This document shows positions 1 through 7,946 of a DNA stretch of 7,946 nucleotides, piece after piece. The DNA comes from Enterobacteriaceae bacterium (GTDB lineage: Bacteria > Pseudomonadota > Gammaproteobacteria > Enterobacterales > Enterobacteriaceae): assembly GCA_022712475.1 (NCBI GenBank), contig JALAGK010000585.1, positions 1-7,946 on the forward strand. The letters are read 5' to 3'. Position numbers and translations under genes: made by a program. How positions within the stretch are numbered: the first letter of the stretch is position 1; each line of letters begins with the position of its first letter. The notes under the pieces were generated by a model that saw only the letters and a program-made list of their open reading frames with translations, was not told where the DNA came from and searched no databases.

Positions 1-72
1 CTGTAGTTCAGTCGGTAGAACGGCGGACTGTTAATCCGTATGTCACTGGTTCGAGTCCAGTCAGAGGAGCCA
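1..72 (+). tRNA. tRNA-Asn (anticodon GUU), 5' end cut by the window edge
   Basis: This is the elongator tRNA that decodes AAC and AAU. The sequence matches E. coli tRNA-Asn from its fifth base. Visible parts are the D arm, the anticodon stem with GTT at positions 30-32, the T loop starting TTCGAGT, the acceptor 3' strand AGAGGAG, and an encoded CCA ending at 72. The first four bases (TCCT in E. coli) fall outside the window. A hairpin terminator follows within a few bases, so this is the last or only tRNA of its transcript. tRNA-Asn genes are frequent integration sites for islands in enterobacteria, but no integrase lies beside it here. Confidence 0.97.
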
Positions 73-78
73 GATTTT

Positions 79-110
79 AAAAGCCCGCTTTATGCGGGCT
101 TTTTGCTTTT
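79..110. terminator. Rho-independent terminator after tRNA-Asn, probably bidirectional
   Basis: A perfect 10-bp stem, AAAAGCCCGC (79-88) with GCGGGCTTTT (94-103), closes a five-base loop. On the plus strand it runs into a T-rich tract (100-110), the classic form for ending the tRNA transcript. On the minus strand the same stem is followed by a short TTTT and lies about 30 bases past the stop of the LysR gene, so it can probably end that transcript too. Confidence 0.9.
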
Positions 111-134
111 TCCAGCCCCGGATTTCCCCCGGCC

Positions 135-1067
135 TTACACCGTTTCTCCCTTGCCGTTCATGGCCTCAAGCAGGCGCTTCTCTACCCAGCGATGGGCACC
201 GCTACTTGCTGTTGAACAATGCGACCAGACACGCAACGTGTATTCTGGCGTAGCAAAAGGCACCGGGAAAATATCCAGCCCGGCAAGACTGCTGAACGTG
301 CGTGCGGCATGACGCGGCATGGTGATTAACAAGTCGGATTCCGCCACGATAAACGGTGCCCCCATCATGGTGGGTAACTGTAGCGCTATCTCACGCGTCA
401 GCCCCTGCTGTGCCAGAATACCGTCGATAACACCTGGCTCATCGTGCCACGGGCGAATAACGATGTGCCGGCAGGCCAGATAGCGCTCAAGCGTCAGTCG
501 TGCACCCACCACCGGATGCCGGGTGCGCGCCATAACCACATAGTCATCGGTAAAACCATCTACCGCCCGGATGTCCTCTGACAGGGCTTCATCTGGCCCA
601 CCGAACCCAAGGGAAAAATCAATACGCCCGGCACGCAACTCCTCCAGCGAGTCGGCTGAGCGTGATTGTATGATGTTAATATGCACGTACGGCGCCTGCT
701 GCTGGAGACGGCTGATGAAGTGCGGCAACAGCGCAAAGCCAGTGTAATCGGTCGCCGCACAGGTAAAAATTTGCCTGCTGGTTGCTGGATCGAAATGTTG
801 CGCTTCGGCAAGACAACCGGAAAGCGTATTTAGCGTGGCACTAATGGAAGGTGCCAGGCGTTGTGCCAACGGCGTTGGCTGCATCAGCCCGCCGTTGCGT
901 ATAAATAATCTGTCGTCCAGTGCTTCTCGCAGCCGCGCCAGCGCGTGACTGCATGCCGACTGGCTTAGCGACAGCTCTTGTGCGGCAAGCGTTACGCTTC
1001 GGGTACGCAGCAGCGCATCAAAAACAAGCAGTAGATTTAAATCGAGGCGTCGCAAAGCACTATGCAT
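135..1067 (-). CDS. LysR-family transcriptional regulator (NodD/NahR/DntR-like subgroup)
   Basis: This is a cytoplasmic DNA-binding regulator of 310 residues, the normal LysR length. A winged helix-turn-helix lies at about residues 8-67. It contains LDLNLLLVFDALL, the recognition segment LSLSQSACSHALARLR, and DRLFIRNGGLMQPTPLA; this 'LDLNLL...FDAL...MxPT' pattern is typical of the NodD/NahR/LeuO-like subgroup. An effector-binding domain of periplasmic-binding-protein type fills about 97-303. I chose the ATG at 1065-1067 because LysR proteins of this group start a few residues before LDLNLL and a GGA sits about nine bases upstream. An in-frame ATG three codons earlier, or one at 1136, would add residues unlike the family. 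It diverges from the acetyltransferase gene across 58 bp, the usual arrangement for a LysR protein controlling itself and its neighbour. The effector is unknown. Confidence 0.9.
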   Translation of the reverse strand: MHSALRRLDLNLLLVFDALLRTRSVTLAAQELSLSQSACSHALARLREALDDRLFIRNGGLMQPTPLAQRLAPSISATLNTLSGCLAEAQHFDPATSRQIFTCAATDYTGFALLPHFISRLQQQAPYVHINIIQSRSADSLEELRAGRIDFSLGFGGPDEALSEDIRAVDGFTDDYVVMARTRHPVVGARLTLERYLACRHIVIRPWHDEPGVIDGILAQQGLTREIALQLPTMMGAPFIVAESDLLITMPRHAARTFSSLAGLDIFPVPFATPEYTLRVWSHCSTASSGAHRWVEKRLLEAMNGKGETV

Positions 1068-1125
1068 AACTATCATTCCATGCTGAAAACATTGCACGTT
1101 ATACCGCCAGAAAGCAGGATAAACT
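1068..1125. promoter_or_regulatory. Divergent promoter/operator between the LysR and GNAT genes
   Basis: The 58 bp must carry both promoters. On the minus strand, TATAAC (plus positions 1098-1103) is a good -10 for the LysR gene, with no convincing -35. On the plus strand TATACC (1100-1105) is a weaker -10 for the acetyltransferase, so the two -10 regions would overlap. Possible LysR half sites are the inverted pair ATAAC (1066-1070) and GTTAT (1098-1102), the pair TGC (1081-1083) and GCA (1094-1096), and a T-N11-A motif at 1084-1096. All are short and individually weak. The region is supported mainly by gene arrangement. Confidence 0.5.
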
Positions 1126-1647
1126 ATGCGCCACATTCATTATGAGGACACAATTTTGTCAAATATTACATGGCGCATAGCCAGAAAAGAGGATGCACAA
1201 CGCTGTTACGAGATTGAACGTAGCGCTTATGAGGGCGATGAGGCGGCAACGCTTGAGAAAATTGCGCTGCGCATCGCAGGCTATCCGCAGGGGTTTCTGG
1301 TGATGGAGCAGGAAGGCACGCTCATTGGGTTTATTAACAGCGGTTGTGCCTGGAATGTGGTGATGTCTGACGAAGCGTTCAAAGAGCTTGTTGGCCATGA
1401 TGCACAGGCACCAAAGGTTGTCATTATGTCAGTTGTTATCGACCCGGACTGGCAGGGAAAAGGACTCTCGAGCTCGATGATGGCGACATTTGTCAGCCAG
1501 ATGCGCAAACTTGGTAAAACAGAAATCCATTTAATGTGCAAAGAACGCCACGTGCCGCTGTATGAGAAAATGGGTTACCGCTATGTGCGCCCTTCTGAGT
1601 CCGACCACGGCGGTATGGCCTGGCATGAAATGGTGATGCCTCTGTAA
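1126..1647 (+). CDS. GNAT-family N-acetyltransferase, arylalkylamine-acetyltransferase-like
   Basis: This is a predicted cytoplasmic acetyl-CoA-dependent acetyltransferase of 173 residues, close to the usual size of a single GNAT domain. Motif A is clear: a beta strand VVIMSVVIDPDW (98-109) followed by the pyrophosphate-binding loop QGKG (110-113) and helix LSSSMMATF. Near the C terminus are LYEKMGY (145-151) and SESDHGGMAWHEM. The 'FYEK.GF...S..HGG..W' style of ending resembles bacterial and fungal arylalkylamine N-acetyltransferase relatives, so an amine substrate is a guess. AGGA (1116-1119) lies six bases before the ATG and supports this start. The gene is divergent from the LysR regulator, its likely controller. 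It runs toward lacZ, with a hairpin between them. I cannot assign a substrate. Confidence 0.88.
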   Translation: MRHIHYEDTILSNITWRIARKEDAQRCYEIERSAYEGDEAATLEKIALRIAGYPQGFLVMEQEGTLIGFINSGCAWNVVMSDEAFKELVGHDAQAPKVVIMSVVIDPDWQGKGLSSSMMATFVSQMRKLGKTEIHLMCKERHVPLYEKMGYRYVRPSESDHGGMAWHEMVMPL

Positions 1648-1756
1648 ACGCAACAGCCCTTTTTCTTGCTGCCTGTCTGGCCGATTTAACTGCACTGCTT
1701 TGGTATTCCCGGCGCTGTTTGTGAGTGAGCGCGCAATCCCGCAGGCACCTGAAATA

Positions 1757-1780
1757 GCCGCCATGTCAGCGCATGGCGGC
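1757..1780. terminator. Hairpin between convergent GNAT and lacZ genes, possible bidirectional terminator
   Basis: GCCGCCATG (1757-1765) pairs perfectly with CATGGCGGC (1772-1780) around a six-base loop. It lies about 110 bases after the acetyltransferase stop and about 55 bases after the lacZ stop, between two converging genes, which suits a shared terminator. Neither strand has a good U tract: plus continues GGTGTTGTTC and minus continues TATTTC. Intrinsic termination is therefore uncertain; it could simply protect 3' ends. The rest of 1648-1835 shows nothing I can name. Confidence 0.45.
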
Positions 1781-1835
1781 GGTGTTGTTCACACGCTTGA
1801 GCGGTTACACCCGAGCTTAGTACGGTAATCAAGCG

Positions 1836-5047
<3,212 letters not shown>

Positions 5048-5118
5048 AAAGCGACGAGTTCTGTTTTACAGTGAGGAACTTTTTGCCGCGCGTCGGGGAA
5101 AAACCCACCACAGTCGCG

Positions 5119-5127
5119 TGTTATGAT
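5119..5127 (+). promoter_or_regulatory. Extended -10 promoter for the phosphopantetheinyl transferase gene
   Basis: TGTTATGAT is an extended -10 element: TG, one base, then TATGAT matching five of six consensus bases. No convincing -35 stands 16-18 bases upstream, which extended -10 promoters can tolerate. Transcription would begin near 5134, about 20 bases before the chosen start codon. Confidence 0.45.
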
Positions 5128-5153
5128 ACGTCTTTTATTCACGGATGCAGCCC

Positions 5154-5891
5154 ATGTTGCACATTCTCAGCCACTCATCGCTCGCGCCTTTTCTGCCTCA
5201 GGTGACTGAAGGCGTTGTGACTACGCTGGCGCAGGTGCGCTTTTGTTGCGCTACGTTTGAGCGCGCGCACTACAGTGACGCTCAGTTTGCACAACTGAAT
5301 ATTCCCTTTCCCACAGACCTGGCGCGCGCGGTTGTAAAACGTCGTGCGGAGTATCTGGCCGGACGCTGGTGCAGCCAACAGCTATTGACGGCGTATCAGA
5401 TAACAGGCGTGGTTGAGCGCTCGCCACAGTGTGCTCCACTCTGGCCAGCCGGGGTGTCTGGTTCCATCAGCCATGCGGAAAACCGGGCACTGGCTGTTGC
5501 CGTGTGTGACACGGTGGCGTGGCGTATCGGCGTAGATACCGAACGCTTTGACCGCCTGCCCATGCTGGAACCCGCCTCAGAAGTAACAGATGCTGGTGAA
5601 AGCGCGCTGCTTGAACGATGCATGCAGGACACCGCGCTCGGCATTTTGCTGGCATTTTCAGCCAAGGAGAGTCTTTATAAAGCACTGTGGCCAGAAGTGC
5701 GCACATTCTTTGGTTTTGATGCGGCTTCTCTGGTGGAGGTGGGTGACGGCGTGTTTACGCTTGAACTCAATCACACCCTCGCGCCGGGGCTACAGGCAGG
5801 CCAGCGTTTTTGCGGTTGCTGGCACTATGATGCCCCGTTTATCACAACGTTGATAAGCGAGCGCAGACAACACCTGACAGTTCATGCATAA
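5154..5891 (+). CDS. 4'-phosphopantetheinyl transferase, EntD/Sfp type
   Basis: The enzyme moves the 4'-phosphopantetheine arm from coenzyme A to a serine of carrier domains, switching on apo carrier proteins of peptide, polyketide or fatty-acid synthases. From the ATG at 5154 it has 245 residues; E. coli EntD has about 206. Motifs appear in EntD order: KRRAEYLAGRWCSQQLL (62-78), WPAGVSGSISHAEN (97-110), IGVDTERF (125-132, with Mg2+-binding D128 and E130), and FSAKESLYKALWP (168-180, with K171 and E172). I prefer the 5154 start because GGA lies eight bases upstream, while the in-frame ATG at 5145 (three residues longer) has no ribosome site. It diverges from lacZ, and no synthetase or siderophore gene is adjacent, so its carrier substrate lies elsewhere. 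It could be the cell's EntD or an additional copy. Confidence 0.92.
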   Translation: MLHILSHSSLAPFLPQVTEGVVTTLAQVRFCCATFERAHYSDAQFAQLNIPFPTDLARAVVKRRAEYLAGRWCSQQLLTAYQITGVVERSPQCAPLWPAGVSGSISHAENRALAVAVCDTVAWRIGVDTERFDRLPMLEPASEVTDAGESALLERCMQDTALGILLAFSAKESLYKALWPEVRTFFGFDAASLVEVGDGVFTLELNHTLAPGLQAGQRFCGCWHYDAPFITTLISERRQHLTVHA

Positions 5892-5921
5892 AAAAATGCC
5901 AGTCAGAGACTGACTGGCATT
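5890..5921. terminator. Strong hairpin terminator shared by tmaR and the phosphopantetheinyl transferase gene
   Basis: AATGCCAGTCAG (5895-5906) pairs perfectly over 12 bp with CTGACTGGCATT (5910-5921) around a three-base loop. On the minus strand the stem is followed by seven Ts (complement of 5890-5896), so it is a textbook terminator for tmaR, whose stop lies about 25 bases upstream. On the plus strand the stem begins only four bases after the transferase stop codon and is followed by ATTCTACT, a poor U tract, so termination in that direction is weaker but likely. Confidence 0.88.
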
Positions 5922-5946
5922 CTACTCCAGAACAACTCAACGGATT

Positions 5947-6267
5947 TTATGCGCTTTTCGGCTCGCCCATTGTTTTGAGCTTGTCGGAGATTTCGCGGCG
6001 TTCTTTCGACAGTTCAGCGTTTTTGATGATGTAATCATCCACGCGATCTTCATAGTCGGTCTTCATGCTGGCAATGATTTCCTGAATAGCTTCAACGCTC
6101 ATGCCCGGCTTGATGTAGTCGCTCAGGTTGTCCAGCAGCAGTACGCGCTTCTGGTTATCACGAATTTTTTTCTCAACGTCCTGAATTTCACGCTTGAGCT
6201 TATTTTTGCGGCGAAACAGACGCACAAACTCCAGTACGTCATGAAAAGACTGCTTGGTATTTTCCAT
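5947..6267 (-). CDS. tmaR: TmaR (YeeX), regulator of PTS enzyme I polar localisation
   Basis: This small cytoplasmic protein of 106 residues is nearly identical to E. coli YeeX/TmaR over its first 100 residues. Examples are [34 protein letters not shown] and [15 protein letters not shown]. In E. coli TmaR forms clusters at the cell pole that hold and control enzyme I of the sugar phosphotransferase system, and this depends on a phosphorylated tyrosine at position 72. Y72 is present here in DYEDRVDDY. Most of the protein is highly charged and predicted helical, with coiled-coil character at about 18-48 and 85-100. The C-terminal tail differs from E. coli. AGGGG eight bases before the ATG supports the start. 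The gene lies downstream of yeeA on the same strand, separated by 169 bp. Confidence 0.97.
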   Translation of the reverse strand: MENTKQSFHDVLEFVRLFRRKNKLKREIQDVEKKIRDNQKRVLLLDNLSDYIKPGMSVEAIQEIIASMKTDYEDRVDDYIIKNAELSKERREISDKLKTMGEPKSA

Positions 6268-6305
6268 TTTGACACCCCTGCTATTTGAGACTCGGATTCT
6301 CTTTC

Positions 6306-6392
6306 AGACAACCGCCTGGCTGTGCAGCTTAAAGGATAGCGACTGTCTATGACACTGGTTGTCTTCGCGCTTAAGACATTTCTTTTATCATA
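6306..6392 (-). promoter_or_regulatory. Candidate tmaR promoter and structured leader
   Basis: On the minus strand TATGAT (plus 6387-6392) is a good -10 without a clear -35; transcription from it would give a leader of about 110 bases. Within that leader, GACAACC (6307-6313) and GGTTGTC (6357-6363) form an inverted repeat that extends to 8 bp with the flanking A6306/T6364. It encloses a smaller repeat, ATAG (6336-6339) with CTAT (6347-6350). GTCTT (6361-6365) can instead pair with AAGAC (6373-6377), which competes for the same bases. This could be a regulated leader or coincidence. Confidence 0.3.
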
Positions 6393-6436
6393 ACCTTAAA
6401 TCACGCTGAATCGAAACAACCTGATGTGCGAGACGC

Positions 6437-7495
6437 TTATTTGCGCAGCGCCCTGGCAATGAGTCGAGACAGTAATTCCAGCTGGCGCGCCAGCTCCAGG
6501 CTCAACCACGCATAACCATGAATGGGGGTTGCTTCAGTGATATTCGATTCACGCTCCTGCATCAGCGCACGCAGCTCGCTTGCTATTTCGGCCAGCTCTT
6601 CGCTATTACGTTTAACCGCCCTGGGATTGCCATCATGCAGCGCCTGGGCAAGCGCTTCAAGCGTACGCTGCGTCATCTGTTGCGTATCACGCAACGTATG
6701 GGCGTTAAGCATCACAAAATGACTCTCCCGTGAGGCCCACCATGCGTTGATTTGCATCTCCAGCGTACAAACAATGTTACGACTCACCGTCTGAATACCC
6801 TCGAACACCGCCTTCTGAATATGCGTTTCGTTACTGGCAGGACCAATGAGCGCACGAAGTTTCACAACATCATTGAGCATCGTTTGCAGGGGTTTATCAA
6901 GGCGCGGGCGCTCGACCAGATTGGGAGACATTCCCGCCTGATGCAGGCGGCTAAAGGTGGTAAAGAAATCCGCCATTTGCATACGCCAGAGAATAAATGC
7001 TCGCTGCGGCCAGATACTGGTGAACAACATAGCGAGCAGTGAACCTAAAATCACATCGCCGCTGCGCCAGAGCGCGGTCTCAATATCCCCCGTCGGCGCG
7101 CCCACCACTACCGACAACGTGATACCTATAAGCAGCGCCTGATACGGCTTTTTGCCCAACGCCAGATAACCACAGATAAAAATCCCGGCGGCACACCAGA
7201 TAAGCATAAGTGGCAGTGACCATAATTCCAGCTTGAGCGCCACCAGTCCCAGCAGTGCGCCAAAAAACGTCCCGCCAATACGTTCAAACGCGCGCGGCAC
7301 CACATTCCCCAGAAACGAAATAGGCCCCATAATAACGACCAGCGTGATAAGTGGCCAACTGCCTTCCGGCACGTCAAGCCAGCGCACCATCAAAAACGTC
7401 AAGACAAACGCCAAGGCAACACGAATACCGTGTACCACGCGGTAGTGGCGATAGAGTCGGATGTCAAATGCGGTCAGGGATTTATCGGGACGCAC
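6437..7495 (-). CDS. yeeA: YeeA, FUSC-family inner-membrane protein
   Basis: This inner-membrane protein of 352 residues matches E. coli YeeA along its length (for example WPLITLVVIMGPISF, NVVPRAFERIGGT, ALGKKPYQALLIG, RSGDVILGSLLAMLF). It belongs to the fusaric-acid-resistance/aromatic-acid-exporter-like (FUSC) group, whose members are thought to export aromatic acids; YeeA itself has no firmly established substrate. About six membrane segments are visible at roughly 25-40, 47-66, 75-90, 93-112, 118-133 and 145-163. A cytoplasmic helical region of about 190 residues follows. The start codon is GTG (7493-7495), supported by GGAG seven bases upstream and by the family N terminus (MRxDKSL). No clear terminator separates it from tmaR, so read-through is possible. 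Confidence 0.95.
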   Translation of the reverse strand: MRPDKSLTAFDIRLYRHYRVVHGIRVALAFVLTFLMVRWLDVPEGSWPLITLVVIMGPISFLGNVVPRAFERIGGTFFGALLGLVALKLELWSLPLMLIWCAAGIFICGYLALGKKPYQALLIGITLSVVVGAPTGDIETALWRSGDVILGSLLAMLFTSIWPQRAFILWRMQMADFFTTFSRLHQAGMSPNLVERPRLDKPLQTMLNDVVKLRALIGPASNETHIQKAVFEGIQTVSRNIVCTLEMQINAWWASRESHFVMLNAHTLRDTQQMTQRTLEALAQALHDGNPRAVKRNSEELAEIASELRALMQERESNITEATPIHGYAWLSLELARQLELLSRLIARALRK

Positions 7496-7585
7496 ACCCG
7501 TTCTCCATTCACTTCAGGACAAAGCGTTATTGTAACGCGTTTTCCTTTAAGCGTTGATAACCCCGGGTTTGGATGAGAGTTTTTA

Positions 7586-7613
7586 ACTATACCACCAGGC
7601 TTTTAAGGGTCAT
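7586..7613 (-). promoter_or_regulatory. Predicted yeeA promoter
   Basis: On the minus strand TGGTATAGT supplies an extended -10, with TATAGT at plus 7586-7591. ATGACC (plus 7608-7613), matching four bases of TTGACA, stands 16 bases upstream as the -35. Transcription would start near 7579, about 85 bases before the GTG start of yeeA. Confidence 0.5.
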
Positions 7614-7699
7614 TTATATCGCAATTTGCTGAAAGCACATCGGATTAATTTAATATTTCTTAACAATTAAAGCATTTAAAAGCACGTTATAACCTTTTA

Positions 7700-7735
7700 T
7701 TTACAAAACAAAACATTCTACCCTTATAGCGCTAT
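7700..7735 (+). promoter_or_regulatory. Candidate promoter and palindromic operator for the Tat-signal gene
   Basis: TTTACA (7700-7705) is a good -35. The best -10 at usable distance is TATAGC (7725-7730) after 19 bases, so the promoter is imperfect. The perfect 10-bp palindrome ATAGCGCTAT (7726-7735) overlaps the -10, where a repressor would act. The wider region 7558-7735 is markedly AT-rich. It also carries two spaced inverted pairs, GCTTTTAA (7599-7606) with TTAAAAGC (7676-7683) and TTAATT (7645-7650) with AATTAA (7665-7670). I recognise no named regulator site. Confidence 0.35.
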
Positions 7736-7792
7736 CATTTGCTGCGTCAACTCATTCCCGCAGCAGCAATTTTCGATTCTTAAGGAAGCAAC

Positions 7793-7946
7793 ATGCGCAA
7801 ACCAAAGAAAACGCTGCCGGGCATTACGCGTCGGCAGGTTCTTGCATGGTCGGGCGCGGCGTTGGCTCTGGGTACCGGTAAAGCACAGGCGGTGACTCTC
7901 ACCGGCGCTCCCGGCTGGCAGCCTTTTGCCGATAACCCCCCTGAAA
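7793..7946 (+). CDS. Tat-exported protein, N-terminal fragment; probable gluconate 2-dehydrogenase small subunit (subunit 3)
   Basis: Only the first 51 codons are in the window. The start at 7793 is well supported by TAAGGAAG (7781-7788). The N terminus is a Tat signal peptide: a basic n-region, the twin-arginine motif TRRQVLA (12-18), a hydrophobic stretch LAWSGAALALG (17-27), and an AQA cleavage site after about residue 33. The mature start, VTLTGAPGWQPFADNPPE, resembles the 'W.P....PPE' opening of gluconate 2-dehydrogenase subunit 3 (gamma). In that enzyme it accompanies an FAD subunit and a cytochrome c subunit in periplasmic oxidation of gluconate to 2-ketogluconate. If so, those two genes should follow directly outside the window. 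The Tat signal is certain; the family assignment rests on a short match. Confidence 0.6.
   Translation, partial: MRKPKKTLPGITRRQVLAWSGAALALGTGKAQAVTLTGAPGWQPFADNPPE

Noticed and set aside
40..312. A 90-codon plus-strand open frame starting within the tRNA.
   Set aside because: It starts inside tRNA-Asn, crosses the terminator and continues antisense to the LysR gene, with no family resemblance.
1648..1835. A plus-strand frame stays open from about 1666 to the TAA near 1830 and could be a gene remnant.
   Set aside because: It has no start codon with a ribosome site at its head, no recognisable protein family, and it runs straight through the hairpin at 1757-1780.
5899..5908. The 10-mer CCAGTCAGAG occurs both in the tRNA-Asn 3' part (57-66) and here, hinting at an attachment-site repeat bounding an island.
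   Set aside because: Only 10 bases match, the flanks differ, the match does not reach the tRNA 3' end, and the second copy is fully explained as one arm of the terminator stem.
7496..7792. A CRISPR array or tandem-repeat locus in the AT-rich region.
   Set aside because: There are no regularly spaced identical repeats; the symmetric elements are short and single.

Overview
The window looks like a chromosomal segment of an enterobacterium (Enterobacteriaceae or a close relative). The evidence is a tRNA-Asn with the E. coli sequence, near-identical TmaR (YeeX), a clear YeeA, and a LacZ that aligns with the E. coli enzyme almost residue for residue. I cannot name the genus. The Tat-exported protein starting at the right edge would fit genera that oxidise gluconate in the periplasm.

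Layout, left to right. Positions 1-72 hold a tRNA-Asn(GUU) lacking its first four bases because of the window edge, followed by a strong hairpin terminator. A LysR-type regulator (minus strand) and a GNAT acetyltransferase (plus strand) then form a divergent pair sharing 58 bp of promoter DNA. A full-length lacZ (minus strand) converges on the acetyltransferase, with a hairpin between them. No lacI, lacY or lacA lies in the window. Divergent from lacZ is a stand-alone EntD-type 4'-phosphopantetheinyl transferase, which converges on tmaR with a 12-bp terminator hairpin between the two. Then come tmaR and yeeA (both minus strand), and after a roughly 300-bp AT-rich divergent regulatory region the first 51 codons of a Tat-signal protein, probably the small subunit of a gluconate 2-dehydrogenase.

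The genes form two blocks. tmaR and yeeA are familiar enterobacterial genes. The LysR/GNAT/lacZ/phosphopantetheinyl transferase stretch between the tRNA and tmaR looks like an accessory block, but I see no integrase, transposase or tRNA-derived direct repeat to prove insertion. lacZ appears to have its own promoter, with a CRP-like site near the class II position and a palindrome over the -10 region, suggesting glucose control plus a specific repressor.

I see no dramatic new system, CRISPR array or mobile element. The most interesting points are the altered LacZ segment that normally supplies a second Mg2+ ligand, the orphan lacZ promoter architecture, the unassigned LysR/GNAT pair, an orphan phosphopantetheinyl transferase, and the possible structured leader of tmaR.
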